A stretch of DNA of 64,000 nt from Dendrophyllia cribrosa (taxonomy: Eukaryota > Cnidaria > Anthozoa > Scleractinia > Dendrophylliidae), in the NCBI GenBank assembly GCA_024195265.1, contig JAJLRJ010000005.1, positions 31,948,036-32,012,035 of the forward strand, written 5' to 3'. Under the pieces are notes generated by a model that was not told the origin of the DNA, made no database searches, and worked only from the letters and a program-made list of their open reading frames with translations. Positions within the stretch are counted from its first letter, which is position 1. Every line of letters begins with the position of its first letter. Below, one piece after another: positions 52,358 to 64,000 of the stretch. The translations under genes and the position numbers were made by a program.

Positions 52358-52826
52358 AGATCAAAGACTGAGACGTTTGACTTGACAGAAACTTTTTAGC
52401 GAGTTTAATTTTTGTAAGTTAATGAAAATGTTTTGTTAGAACGCCCAGTTCTGTAATTGTTGAACGTTCGATGGATAATGGACAAGTGACCAGCATACCG
52501 TGGCCCTGCAAAGGAAAATCAAGCAGTTATTTTTCACTTTGTAATTTTTCTTCTTTTTAAAAGCTAAGGGATAAGATTGTGTTGATCATTGAGAATCATA
52601 CTTCTGCACACATAAACAATACCACTAAGTGATAAATAATTCTAAACAAATGAAATAAATTTGTTCATTAGTAGTCCTCATTTCCTTCTGTTTATTTGTT
52701 TGTATCTATGTAGTAGTAAGGGATGACTAGGATGTTATTCACAACAACAGATGTATTTCCCATTTACAAATGTTGCAAGTTCAAAATAGTAGAAAAGATG
52801 ACAGAGTAACAGATTGAAGAATGATT
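52358..52826. other. Intergenic
   Basis: No gene. AT-rich with an AATAAA near 52654. Nothing else supported. Confidence 0.35.
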
Positions 52827-52954
52827 GGTTTTGTTGGTGAGCGCAATGCTGAATTCGCAAGCGGCAAAGCCACGAGAACGAGCAGGGAAGCTGGGAGAAT
52901 CGCGGCCGCGGCCTCGTCGATCGCGAATTCAGCATCACGCGCGCCAACAAAACC
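52827..52954. repeat. Foldback element with 32 bp arms
   Basis: Arms at 52827-52858 and 52923-52954 match in inverted orientation at 28 of 32 positions (GGTTTTGTTGG ... GCTGAATTCGC). The loop holds a GC-rich GCGGCCGC segment. Another inverted GGTTTTGTTGCC-like block lies at 52967-52982. No gene. Confidence 0.75.
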
Positions 52955-53677
52955 GCCAGCTACGCAGGCAACAAAACCATTCTTAGTTAATTTCGCTTTG
53001 GGATGACAGACACCCACTGCCTATTGAGACATTGTAACAATAAAAGGTAGTTTTGCTATTTTCACCTAACAGCTTCACGATTGCCACTCTTTTCTGTTGT
53101 GTTATCACGAGAATTACGAGAGAAAAGGTTGAAATATTTTAGCACCACTCCATAATTGAAACCTAGGGGCAAGTTCTCCGATATTTCAGTGGTAGACCTT
53201 AAAACACACTTGATAAACGAATATGGATAGAACATATGCAGCTTGGCCCAGTGGGCAAAATCAGTTTTTGAGGGGAAACAGATTTTTAAGTAATTTAGAT
53301 GACATGCGTGTGTGAAGAAAATGTGTGAACAACAGTTCCCAGAGATGGTGTGAAAGTACCGGTATCACACGAGTTAAATAAAAATTTACTCGTATTATGG
53401 AGGCTTTTGAAATTGGGGCTTTGGATTTTGTACCCCTTCCTTTAACCAATAAACGTTTGGTGCTAGTCCAAGCCTGCATTTCAAACAAGGAAAGAAGACT
53501 GAGTTCTTACGTTAGGATAAGGATCACTTTGTTCTGGGTTCTGGGATTCTTAATACGGCTCATTTGACTCATTTCCATGATAATTTTACACCTTTTACAA
53601 TCAAATACCAGGATCCAATTATTTTCAGAATCCATTTAATTATCCTTATCAGTGTCAGTTTGCAAAGGTGATACCAT
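52955..53677. other. Intergenic
   Basis: No gene supported. A 75-codon minus ORF at 53261-53488 is unremarkable. Confidence 0.35.
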
Positions 53678-54363
53678 GGATAACCTGCCGGACGAAATTC
53701 TTGTGAGGATATTTTCTTTCGTGCATCTCATTTAACGTGTTTCCTTGCGAATTGTGTCGCATAGGTGGAGTTACCTATTCTTTGACCAGTCTTTGCTATG
53801 GCGTATTTCAATAGCCAAATCCGCCTGTGCAGACCAGCAACTGTTGCCTTTGTTTGCTGCTTCAAAGAGCCTTGTCGTTTTTAAATGGCTCATGCATACT
53901 ATGTGCAGGATTGAGCGGACTGAAACACGTTATCTTGTCAGGATCTTGTGTCACCGACAGAATTTTATTGCAAATCCTTAAAACTAGCGGTGAGCTAGTG
54001 GAGCTTCATTTGCTTGGAACGCGCATAAGCGAAGAGTGCCTGCCCGCGATCGTCGGCCTAAAGAAAATTAGGTACATCGCTGTTCCTCCTGAAGGTGCCT
54101 GCGGATTCGGCAAGAGTGGTGTGCTAGCGATAGCAAAACACTGCTCGTCCCTGAGGACACTGGATTGCCAAGAGGGCTACTTTTTCAATGAGGAGGAATT
54201 GACAAAGATCGTCTGCAGCAATTACCTGTTAACCGCTTTGATTATTCCATATGCCTTTGTGGATAACCGCACCTTCAAATTCATAACTGACAGCCTGGAA
54301 AATTTAACCTATATTTCAGTGTGTGAGAGACTAGTGTTACACAGGCTTGTGTGGACAGGATGA
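53678..54363 (+). pseudogene. F-box / leucine-rich-repeat protein, broken
   Basis: ATG 53678 begins an F-box (Asn-Leu-Pro-Asp-Glu-Ile-Leu-Val-Arg-Ile-Phe-Ser-Phe). A stop follows within 20 codons (TAA at 53735), then the frame continues with Ser-His-Arg-Trp ... Leu-Trp-Arg, normal for the rest of an F-box. The frame shifts near 53880. The next frame carries leucine-rich-repeat-like blocks (Leu-Lys-His-Val-Ile-Leu-Ser-Gly, Leu-Val-Glu-Leu-His-Leu-Leu-Gly, Leu-Arg-Thr-Leu-Asp-Cys) to TGA at 54361. No intron is needed, so a retrocopy or single-exon gene is likely. Function would be substrate recognition for an SCF ligase. Confidence 0.65.
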
Positions 54364-55290
54364 GAAGCAAAAGGCCCAGTTTAGAGATTTGTTGGAATGT
54401 AAACCATACACCGTAACAAACAATGTAAGTTTTTATCATCAAGAGAACAGTTGTTGACGCATCTTCACATTTACTTTAATTTTCAGTGTGGGCAAACGAG
54501 GCGAAAATGCATTGCTTGTATAATCGTTTTTGCAAATCCATGCTTCCCACAAAGGTATACAATTTTGGTAAAACCAGCAAATTTTTTAGCACTTATTATC
54601 TTTAGCTATGGTTAATAATTAACCCATTTCTTCAGAAGTTAGCCATCGTCAAATCTGCTTGCAAACGCTGCATTTCACGCTCAATTTGCGTCGCAAGCAA
54701 AGGAAAAGCTTTTGCTTTTGTTGCTGTTTAAATTATCCAGTCTATTTGCACATTTTCTGATGAGTCGGGTGTAAAACGTTCTTTCCCTCTAAATGGGAGA
54801 TGGCATCTGACTGCCATCCTTATATAATTTTTACTTTTACCGCGCAATTAGGTTAATACTTGGGCTATGCAACGTAGATTGTCACAGCAAGTATGGATAC
54901 CAGTATCTCACAAATATCACGGTAGTTATTTTGTCTTTGAAGATTGTTCATGTGTGATTTATAGCGTGAATAGGTAGATTTTTCCCAATAACTGGTGCGC
55001 GGCTGAAAAATACAAATTATGACAGGCGTTCCAAATGACAGCAAAAGACTGGCCTGAGTTTCCGCTCATGATGCTTTCAAAACATTTGCGAACGATTGTA
55101 CCAGGTGGGAAAAATGTGTCTTTTATGTAATAATGTATGTGGTAGGAAACGACAATTATTCAAATTATTAATCTAACATGCAGTATATTAACATTAGGCC
55201 CTCTGGTGCTTTGTGTGCCTTTCTTCTTCATAATGAAATGTACGTTCACAGGGCTCGATTTGCGAACTTGTATTTCCCTTCTGGAAGTCC
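54364..55290. other. Intergenic
   Basis: No supportable feature. Confidence 0.35.
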
Positions 55291-55400
55291 AGACCTGAAA
55301 ATCCCCCATGCCTTCGGAATTCCGGTCCAATGAACCCCCCGTGTCCTCGGAATTCCAGTCCAATGAACCCCCCCCACCCCCCCTCCTCTTCGGAATTCAA
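55290..55400. repeat. ~34 bp tandem repeat, about 2.5 units
   Basis: TCGGAATTCCGGTCCAATGA recurs with variations near 55313 and 55347 and the final partial unit ends near 55400, separated by C-runs. ORFs across it are artefacts. Confidence 0.6.
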
Positions 55401-56822
55401 AGATGCCGCCAGTGGTATGGGTATGGATATTTTCTGGAACCGCCCAATTCTGACAGATATAACATTTCAAACAGTTTTTTAATGCAGCTAGCTAAAGTCA
55501 TATTTTACTTATGTTTCATTCAATGAATTTTCAAAAGGATAAAAGCTTTTTATTCAATACTAAATCAATCCTTAAATTTCAACTTTTGTTAAGCTCAAAC
55601 ATAAACAGAAGAAAGACTGTCAATAAGCAATCTTGTATTCGTCCTGATCCTGTTACAATCGTCCAGTGTACTTCAAATTCACAGTGAAAATCCATTTAAA
55701 CCAAACCTTTACAGGAAGAATAATTCCTCGAATTACCCTTGGACTTGTTTAAGCAATTCCTAGTTACTTTTTTAAACCAGATTTTATAGACAATTGCCTC
55801 AACAATTCCGCCGTCTTGCTTTTGAAACGTGAGAGTTGGCCGAGTGAACCTGGGGAAAGTGAACCAGCGGTCAGCAGTTTCAGCCTTTTGAGCAGGCACT
55901 CTTAGCACTAAGTGAGTTCGTTTTTTCGGAAATTGAAATGCTGGGAGAAAACTTTGATGCTGGAAGAACCTTAAAGAACACAAATTATGGATAACTTTTC
56001 TAAATCTAGGTAAGTGAAAGAATGAATCTTTGGTGAAAGTTTTATTGGTTCAGACATAAACAGTCAGCTTACACAGCCAATTTTTAAGATTTGGCTTTTT
56101 ACATGTCTTAAGATCTCTTGATCTGTTTAAAATATAAACGTGCAGAGATTTTTAAGCTTCAGCTTTTTGAAAACTGTTTTTCCACATCCTCCCAATCCCT
56201 ATTTTATATTTACCACAAAATATAACAGTTTCACCAAGATTTCACTACAAATTGAACGTATAATAATGACAGATCAGAGCAATATTAAAGCTTACTCTTT
56301 GAAATTTTATAGTTTAAGCGTAATATATTTTTAGCTACATTCATTGAGATTTGTCTCTTGTTTTCAAAATAACGATCTTGTTTAAGCTTTATGTATATAT
56401 TTTTTCTGTATTTGTTTTATCCTCTGTAATCCAGAACATATAAATATAATCAAGTAACCTTAATAATTATATATAAAACTGCATATAACAAATACAGAAA
56501 AAGAACTTACTTAAACCAAATGATTTATTTTGTTGTACAGTTAGCTATTCTACATGGATGACACGATAAAAGCTTTTAAACAGCTTGCACTCTGGAGGTA
56601 TCAAACCTCAGCTCAAATGTCCAGTTTAGCTAAGTGTGGAACAAACAATTTAATAAAAGCTCTGTATCATTGTTTTCTTGCAAGTTAGTTTCTATTGTAT
56701 AATTGGACTTAAAAGCTCCAACAGTTTGCTTTCTTCATGACTGTTGCATGGTACACCACAACTTTAAATAAATGATCAAATTAACAGCAGAGCTCTCGCG
56801 GGCCTCCATACTCGTAGAACCT
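55401..56822. other. Intergenic
   Basis: No gene supported. A minus ORF 55696-55983 (95 codons) has ordinary composition and no motif; it may be a relic. Confidence 0.35.
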
Positions 56823-56828
56823 ATGCGC

Positions 56829-57085
56829 GTCATGGCGCAGTGGTGAGAGCGCTCGCCTCCCACCAATGTGGCCCGGGTTCGATTCCCGGCCTCGGCGCCA
56901 TATGTGGGTTGAGTTTGTTGTTGGTTCTCTCCTTGCTCCGAGAGGTTTTTCTCCGGGTACTCCGGTTTTCCCCTCTCCTCAAAAACCAACACTTCCAAAT
57001 TCCAATTAGATCTGGAAAGTGTCCCCAATTAGTACTCGCGTGCTAGATACCTTCGACACTTAAATAAAGTGATTATTATAAAAGT
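56829..57085 (+). mobile_element. tRNA-derived SINE
   Basis: Head region with RNA polymerase III box A (TGGCGCAGTGGTGAG, 56833-56847) and box B (GGGTTCGATTCC, 56875-56886), then a conserved central part (GTTGGTTCTCTCC, GAGGTTTTTCTCCGGG, CTCCGGTTTTCCCC) that I recall as the Nin-type core shared by cnidarian and deuterostome SINEs. The tail is A/T-rich (AAATAAAGTGATTATT, imperfectly repeated). Not a tRNA gene: the D- and anticodon arms do not fold as a tRNA. Confidence 0.7.
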
Positions 57086-57425
57086 GATTATTTCATGGTC
57101 ATGGCTAGCGGAATGTTTTGTGTTTTGCACAGGGCTAGCTAGAGCTAAGTGCTTATTTTTAAACCTGATTTCGTCTTTACAGCTTTGATTGTGAAATTTT
57201 CGACATCTAAAAACATTTGGGTTGAAGTATTTTGCTGAATTTTTAATTTCTCAATCGATTTTTTAGTCTCTGCAGGAATTGCATTAATTAGACCGTAATA
57301 AGTCAAGAAATCTGTTTGTATTTGATACGTTGTGCTCCAACAGCAATGTTCTGAACTATTTATATCTATATGAGTTCCAGAAGAGAGGAACTTTGCATGC
57401 TCTTTTGTTAATATGGCTTTGAGAC
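57086..57425. other. Intergenic
   Basis: No gene or repeat recognised. Confidence 0.35.
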
Positions 57426-59580
57426 ATGAATAATATCAACTTGTCCAAATTGTCAGCTACTATCCCGCAGGAACAGCCAGATGATGCATTTCTTGTTGCT
57501 GGCTTACAATCATCTAGCAGCACAGTTTTCTCTGTAAATGCAGAACCAACTCAAGTAGTGAATCAAGACGGAAAAAGTCACCTACAGTTCCAATACAGTA
57601 ACATCGACAAGGCTTAAAACATCTGTGCCTATGTCACTACTCTTCTTGGTGCCCTTGATTGTCGCGTAGATATACAATCTTCTGACGGTCATGGCATGTT
57701 ACTCAAGTATGTGTCCTAATATGTCTCCAAGTGCCACAATGCAGCAAAATCTGGCAACTCTACTTACGAGACCTTGGTGCTTTCCAGGTTGCAACATCTT
57801 TTTTACGCACAGATGCAAGAACAAAAGTGTTCAGTGCACCACGACCTGACAACTTGTCTAACGCTACTTATTCAAAATATCTTGCACGTGCAGACACAGA
57901 TAGTGAAATGACTTTTCTTGACTGGCTACAAGCCTATGATCACATGAAACGAACACCATCAAGATACAAAGGTGATCATACTCTAGTTGGTCTAAAGATG
58001 GTCTCTATTTTCAATCCAATCTTCTTCTTCCAGTTCCTGGCCATGCATTATGCACACAAAGAAACTAACGAGATACTTCATCCAAGGAGACGATATCTTC
58101 CTGTGCCAATTCGTTTCTGTTTCAGCACTAGAACTCACTCCCGAAGTATGGTCTACAGACGCAGGAGTACAATGCTATCTCGATATTGCTACCCATAAAT
58201 GACATTATGTCAATTCGTAAAAGCTTTACGAGATATTTACAACATCTGGCAAATTAAAGTAGTTGATTCTTCTTTCGGTGCAAGGACGATGAGGCCATAG
58301 AGACAAAATATCACCTCTGTCACCTTAACAAACGGCTATTCACAGTACTCTATTTTCGCTTTTACGTTGACAAGATGAAGAAGTGTTTTATACACAAACG
58401 CAACCTTCAGAATCAACTGGTCACACAGACGACGCTATCCCCGGTGCCAGTTGGCAAACATATCAAATCATTCTTGGCAAACCAGGATCTGGAAAAAGTC
58501 AAGTCATTAAGAGACTCATTTATAGTGCCTCAGACAACAACAGTTCCATTGCATTATGTGCTTCATTGGCTATTCTCTACAGCGTATAGGGAAGAATTTG
58601 GAAACGATATTACTTGCGATATCATTCATGGCTTATTCCACATTCCTGTCACTAACGAAGACAAACATACAGTGAATTACAAATTGGGTAAACTAGATTT
58701 GCTAGTAATTAATGAAGTGTCGATGATCGCTGAAGATATGTTTTTGTTACTTCATTCATAAACAAGTAAGACGCCCATTTGTAGTTATCGCTGGTGATAA
58801 ACGGCAGCAGTCTCCGCTCAAAACCATTGGACACAAAACGATGCAAGTGAAGTCTATTCTGTCCGATTCAAGACCATGAGATGCCAGTAATATTCATTCA
58901 CTCTATCAAAGATTCAGATTAGTAGACAAGACCTATGATCAATTTCTTCATTATATCTGTTATTTGAAGCCACAACAATCTGTTGGACAATTTTTAACAA
59001 GATCGTGTTTTGCATGGAGACAGATATTACAGATGAGCAAATTTGGCAAGCATATTCAACAACACCATTTCACCTCGTTTTCACAGTTTCACGAAAAGCA
59101 GCTGCATGTGTAAATAAAGTCATTATCGAACATTGTTTCACAAATCAGCAACCCTTGTCCAACATTCCCTTAGACGATGACATTCAAACATTTTATCCTT
59201 TGTACAACTTAGAAATAGTAATTACAGAAAATCTTGACAAACAGGGAGACATCGTAAATGGACAACGAGCTACCATTGTGAATTCAGAAAACAACACCTT
59301 GCTACTGAAGTTACCAAAAGGACAAATGTCTTTCACCTTTCCTGTGACTCGTGAAAAGAATGACGACGAGCTAAAGACATACTACACATTGGCTCCAGGC
59401 TACGCTATGACCATTTGCAAAAGCCAAGGAGCGACCATTGACAAGTTGTTATTGTGGATGGACTCTCATCAAGTACATCCAGGGATTGGCTATGTAGCAC
59501 TTTCTCATGTACAACGAATCGAGGACATTTCTTTTGTGACACCAATGACTTCCAAACAATTTCATCCTGTCGGTGATTAG
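57426..59580 (+). pseudogene. PIF1/Helitron-like helicase relic
   Basis: Read through several frames. 58473-58510 has Ile-Ile-Leu-Gly-Lys-Pro-Gly-Ser-Gly-Lys-Ser (Walker A). 58685-58730 has Leu-Leu-Val-Ile-Asn-Glu-Val-Ser-Met, where Asn replaces the usual Asp of Walker B. 59005-59580 is an open 191 codons with Ile-Val-Asn-Gly-Gln-Arg-Ala, Tyr-Ala-Met-Thr-Ile-Cys-Lys-Ser-Gln-Gly-Ala-Thr and Tyr-Val-Ala-Leu-Ser-His-Val-Gln, as in the C-terminal half of PIF1-type helicases of Helitron-like proteins. Upstream 57426-58200 is degraded. The Rep domain is not seen. Confidence 0.75.
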
Positions 59581-60092
59581 CAGCAATTCTAGGATAATGA
59601 GAAACAAATATCCTTGTCATCATGACTGTAAACTTGAAGAACAAAGCTATCTTCAAAACACATCAGTACAGCATAGTAATGAACTTCATTTGTTTCAGAT
59701 GTCATCTCACCGAAACATAAGCAACCCGTTCAAACCAGAACAAAAAAACTGGAGTCAACTTTTTCAAACATGTGACCAAGGGTCTTCTACCACCATATGG
59801 CAAAGCGAATGGCATCATGCCTACCCGAGAGACACTTGATAAATGCACAACATGGTCCTGTGACTGACTAACCAAGCCCAAACTCTCATGAAGACTATTG
59901 AAGATACATTGTGAATGAATTTGTCCAAATAATATTTCATAGCTTCTGGCGCGATGTTCCTAGTGTCCACACAACTGATGATTCTACAAACTCTTCTCCG
60001 AAGTCCTACAGACTGGGCAAGAAACCATTGAGAAAGCCCAGAAGTGCAAGCAATTAAAACCAATCCCTGCAGAGAAACAATGAGAGATTACA
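59581..60092. other. Degraded 3' flank of the helicase relic
   Basis: A few short frames (59573-59839) continue the downstream protein-like composition but nothing is diagnostic. Confidence 0.3.
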
Positions 60093-61530
60093 TTAAGTCC
60101 CAAGTTCTGACCAACACGTATCAAATAGCACATTTTTGTTCAACGTGTACTTAATCATATCATTAATGAGTCTTATATTTTCTCTGATGTAACGTCCTTT
60201 AACATATCCTGTTTGGTCGGGGTTTATTACATGTGGGAGAATCCTTTCAAGCCTCTTGGCAATTGCTTTTGTTGCAATTTTATAATCAGTATTTAGTAAG
60301 GAGATTGGTCTCCGATTTTTTAGTATATCTGTTGGTTTATATTTCTTTGGAATTAGTGAGATAATTCCTCTTCTTTGACATATCGATAATTCACCTTTAT
60401 CAAAGCCGTAATTAATACTTTCTATGACTGCACGTTTTATATCCCCCCAGAAACATTTATAAAATTTGCTGGAAAAACCATCCAAACCAGGTGTTTTGCC
60501 GGTTTTCATGTCTTTTAAGGATTTGCTGCACTCCTCTACCGTTGATTTTTGTTCACATGTTTTAGATTGATTTACATCAAGTGAAGTTATTAAATCATTA
60601 TTGAAGAACATTTGGATTTACTTGTTTGGAGGTATATAAGTTTTGGTAGAATAGTTTTTCTTCCATTAAAATTTCATCTGGGTTTTCTGTTTCATTTCCA
60701 TTACAAAGCTTTAATTTAGAGATTTTCTTTTTCAGAAAGCTTCTTTTTTTAAATTGAGGAAATATTTTGAGTTCTTTTCTCCATTCTTGTACCATCTGGC
60801 TTTGCTGCGTAAGATTGTATCTTTTATCTTTTTATTAGTTATTTTTTCTAATTTGATTTTAATGCATTGAATTCTTGAGTAAGTTTATAATCATTTGTTG
60901 AAGTGCTTAATTTTTGTTGAATTTCATCTAAATTGAAAATTAATTCTTTTTTGGCTTTTTTCTTGGAGAAGAGGATTGTAAAGCCTCTTAGCTCAATTTT
61001 TATGACGTCCCACTTAAGACCCAAGTCTTTATTTTTTTATTTTATTTATTTTTTTATTTTGCCACACAATGAATTACAAGCAGAATAAAAACGATAATAC
61101 ATAAATAGGTTAATTAATATTAAATTTAAAATTTATACATAACTTGGGAGGAGTGACTGTGGTGGGGAAATCTCCGAGAAGCCGAGCTTATGAGGAATAG
61201 AGATTTCCCCCCACGGGCAATTTAAATACTAGGAGGCATTTTAAGAAATAAAGAAACAAGTCGTTTATTTAAGTATATAAGTGTATTTAGGGGAAAATAT
61301 AGATTTAGGTTGCATTCTGTCTGACCCTTAAAAATGGTTTGATCATAGGCTTAAATATACTATAAGACGGGGCATTTTTGATGTCGTTCGGTAATGAATT
61401 CCATATTTTTATGACGTCCCACTTAAGACCCAAGTCTTCAACATCTTTGTATTTTTCTTTGTTAAGCTTAATATTTTCTCTTACTCTTTCTACATACGAT
61501 TTATCTTCAAGAAGATTAGAATTAAACTTC
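60093..61530 (-). mobile_element. LINE reverse-transcriptase fragment (L1/Tx1-like), interrupted
   Basis: 60093-60611 on the minus strand encodes Thr-Pro-Gly-Leu-Asp-Gly-Phe ... Lys-Tyr-Lys-Pro ... Asn-Arg-Arg-Pro-Ile-Ser-Leu-Leu ... Ile-Asn-Pro-Asp-Gln-Thr-Gly-Tyr, motifs 1-4 of a non-LTR RT. A piece upstream (60598-60795) continues the linker in a different frame. The same linker region resumes after 61438, because a second retroelement sits at 61030-61404 inside it. The catalytic Asp-Asp region and 3' part are missing. Confidence 0.75.
61030..61404 (-). mobile_element. Second non-LTR 3' end inserted in the first, with 34 bp target duplication
   Basis: 34 bases, starting ATTTTTATGACGTCCCACTT, occur at 60996-61029 and at 61405-61438. 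Between them, on the minus strand, is the end of an RT-type protein (Trp-Asn-Ser-Leu-Pro-Asn-Asp-Ile-Lys at 61370-61400), a 3' untranslated region and an A-rich tail (T-rich on the plus strand at 61030-61060). This is a clean example of LINE target-primed insertion into an older LINE. Confidence 0.8.
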
Positions 61531-61539
61531 CGGAAGCTG

Positions 61540-62906
61540 GGGCTAGAGCACCTCTAATAATCGCTGGTTTGCATATTTAAAATCACTGCTGATTGGTCTG
61601 AAAACTGCAAAAAAGCTATGTCACATTCTTTAAACTGCTTAGGTCCTATTTTTAATCATTTCAATTTCTTTAATTTCTGTAAAGATAAAGCATTAATCTA
61701 GGAAATATTGAAAGACATTTTGCAAAATCATTATAAGAATTCAAGATATTCTTAAAAAGAGTTTTCATGGAATAGTTGATAAGTAGCTACAGGTGTGATA
61801 ATCCAATAACCCACTTCCGAAGTGCAGCACCCTCTTATACTTTTTCCACCAAACTTTACTCGGGATCTCACATTATATATGTATGTCATTTGTAGACTGA
61901 TTATCTTTACATTGCAATCTGGAGCGCATTTGGCATCGCTATAGCGTATTCTATAATAGCGTCATAGCGGGTTTTCCATGTTTCATACAGTTGTCTACGC
62001 TTTGTTCCAATTGTTTCCACGAAAATTCTGTTGCGATTTAGCACTTTCTGCTTATTTTGGTTTGCAGTTACGTGAAACTTCCCTGTTTTGCCCATGATTT
62101 TTTATAATTTGAATAACTATGCTAATCGGCGATTGACCGAATTCACATACACTTCTGCCACTTTAATAAGGGTGAAAACTGGAGGTTTGTTTTTGTGAGA
62201 ATGGCCCATGTTCGAAACCTGGCCAGTACGTTTATTGGATATTAATGCACCAAAGTGTGCGGGGCTTTTACGAAATACCAAATACTTTTCTCATGGCGCC
62301 CAGAGTGTGATGCGCATAGAACAGTTTTCTCTTGTCCAACTTCAAAGTGGATTTACCAATGAAAGTATCGAAAAAGCTTCACACACTTTGTTAGCACGTT
62401 AAATGTTGAGTGGCAGATTGGTTTGTTTTGATGTTCGCGCTAACACGGAGGCTGGCAATTCAGTGAAGCAAACACCATCAGTTTTGCATTTAAAGGCTCG
62501 CGGGCGCTTACTTGTTATTTTCGGAATCTACAATTTATTAGCTTTATAGTGATGTACAGTTTTGTGGGATTTTGAATTAAAAAAGTGCGCATGCAAAAGA
62601 TTTTCCGGAAGGCACCCTCAAAGGTTCACAGTAACCTTAACGCCTAATAATCACCCACTAACACATACCACAATAGAACTCATTATGAAATGGATGAACC
62701 ATTGTTTTATTCCCCTCCACCAATTGAAAGGGCTATATTTTAGATAATCTTTATTTGTCCTACATGTAACATGGTATGGTAACATGGTAGTAACATAGTA
62801 TGTAACACTTACTTTTAGTCTCGTCTTCTCAGGTTAGAACTGAAAATATTTTCCTGTTTTCTCTGTATATTTTCACATTCTTGTATATATTTTCCACACC
62901 GCTGTA
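61540..62906. other. Intergenic
   Basis: No gene supported. Several ORFs of 60-65 codons on both strands lack motifs. Confidence 0.35.
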
Positions 62907-63906
62907 TACAGGGTGTCCCAAAAGTTCGTTCCTCTGATTTATATTAAAATAACTTTTGATTCACAAGCGATACATGCATCAAAATACCAGCAGTTCTTAA
63001 CTGTTATGTACACCAATATCATACGTAGTTTCCGTAGCCTGAGTGGCCTCCATTATTTTTTATCACATTTTGTAGCCGCTCTGGCATGTAAAGTGATAAT
63101 TCTTGTAGCGTGGAAAACGGGACGTTTGCCTATAGCTAGCTTGAGCTGCCGTTTTAGTTCCTACATGGTCTTCGGGATTGGATCTTTGTATGTGAATTTA
63201 TCTATTATACTCAAGAGATTCTCGATCGGGTTGATGTCTCATGAATTATTGGCTGGCCACTCTACTTTCTCGATAAAATTGGGTAAATTTGTTTCGCACC
63301 ATGTTTTCGTGGCCTTAGCTGTGTGAGCTGGTGCCCCGTCTTGAACAAATGTCATGTTACGGTTCAAACTGAAAAGTTTTTTTCATGGTTGTTTCACTTG
63401 AAGATTACGACACAGAAGTGTTGTGATAGCTGCGTTGTTAATTTTCCTCGTTTGTACTTTGCCTTCTCAAGGACTTTTTTTGACGACCATTTTACTACCC
63501 AACGTTCGCTTTTTTCGAGTAGTTTAGCGATTTGTTGAACAGAAAAACCAGAAGATCAAAGTATAGATACTTGCTTGTACTCGTGAATAGAAGATTTTTT
63601 TGGCTTTGAGTGGTTTCATTTCAATATACATGTAAGCCGCTAAGCAAAACACTGGCAATTAAGTCAGAGCAACTCACGGCTGTGAAATGCCGTAAAATGG
63701 CGGGAAATTTTCGCGCGCGCGATTTATTATCTCATATTTTAGCGGGAAAAAGGCCTGCTGCATTTAACCCCGTAAGTACAGTGTAATAAGGACATTAAAC
63801 TAGATTGTTTTTGTGAAAGATTTTATTAAAAGGCTATAACATGAGTTAATACAGAACAAAATACAGGCCTGTAAAGTAGAGGAACGAACTTTTGGGACAC
63901 CCTGTA
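62907..63906 (-). mobile_element. Tc1/mariner-like element, exactly 1000 bp, with broken transposase
   Basis: Perfect 29 bp terminal inverted repeats (TACAGGGTGTCCC... at 62907-62935 and its complement at 63878-63906), flanked by TA on both sides (62905-62906, 63907-63908). On the minus strand, 63040-63355 reads Phe-Val-Gln-Asp-Gly-Ala-Pro-Ala-His, then Glu-Trp-Pro-Ala-Asn ... Asp-Ile-Asn-Pro-Ile-Glu-Asn-Leu, the second and third catalytic parts of the DDE domain, with stops and a lost residue or two. The N-terminal region is absent, so it is non-autonomous. Confidence 0.85.
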
Positions 63907-64000
63907 TATTTTACTTTTTACTGTATATAATTTGCCTTCCACTGTGGGATGGCTAGAAATAAGCAGAAGTCAATGGGGAATAAAGAGAAGTTGAAAAATA

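Noticed and set aside
56829..56905. A tRNA gene
   Set aside because: Box A and box B are present but the arms do not pair as in a tRNA and SINE core follows directly.

Overview
The window looks like an intergenic, repeat-dense stretch of a metazoan genome. A cnidarian such as a stony coral or sea anemone is my best guess. That inference rests on intron-containing genes, Penelope-like elements with a GIY-YIG nuclease, a two-gene THAP-transposase/YqaJ transposon, a tRNA-derived SINE, and a Polinton (Maverick). No host housekeeping gene is visible; almost everything recognisable is mobile or viral-like.

The dominant object is a 25.7 kb Polinton/adintovirus-like endogenous element at 4566-30306. 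It has 110 bp terminal inverted repeats and a 5 bp target duplication (TCCAT). It carries a protein-primed family B DNA polymerase, a retroviral-type DDE integrase, a capsid/core cassette, an adenain-like cysteine protease, a packaging ATPase and several unassigned genes. The capsid/core cassette includes two unassigned capsid-region proteins, a very basic core-like protein and a Gly-rich pX/pVI-like protein. Many genes are broken by single-base frameshifts or amber codons, while the ATPase, the 418-codon ORF and the 287-codon ORF remain open. Two Penelope 3' tails have landed inside it, at 8803-9310 and 18508-18748.

The Polinton sits in intron 1 of another mobile-type gene. That gene has an exon 1 near 4410-4490 and exons 2 onward from 30442, and encodes C2H2 zinc fingers plus an exonuclease-like segment of a family B polymerase. 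A second, internally deleted copy of it occupies 83-2053. Downstream of each copy lies a degenerate copy of the same YqaJ/PHD/Ulp1 gene that is intact at 38931-41591.

At 38817-44056 is an apparently intact ISL2EU-type DNA transposon. It has two convergent genes: an 886-residue SWIM-YqaJ-PHD-PHD-Ulp1-like protein and a THAP-DDE transposase. A degenerate end of the same family lies at 49970-50107. Further right are: a non-LTR 3' end (44720-45160); a triplicated exon with a 930 bp Harbinger-like element in one copy and the matching empty site in the next (45497-46899); a 5'-truncated Penelope element with an open RT plus GIY-YIG ORF (47470-49233); a 24 bp minisatellite; a coiled-coil ORF pair; an F-box/LRR pseudogene; a SINE; a PIF1-like helicase relic; nested LINE fragments with a 34 bp target duplication; and a 1000 bp mariner-like element with perfect 29 bp ends.

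All calls come from reading the sequence. Family assignments rest on visible motifs and remembered family features, with no database search.
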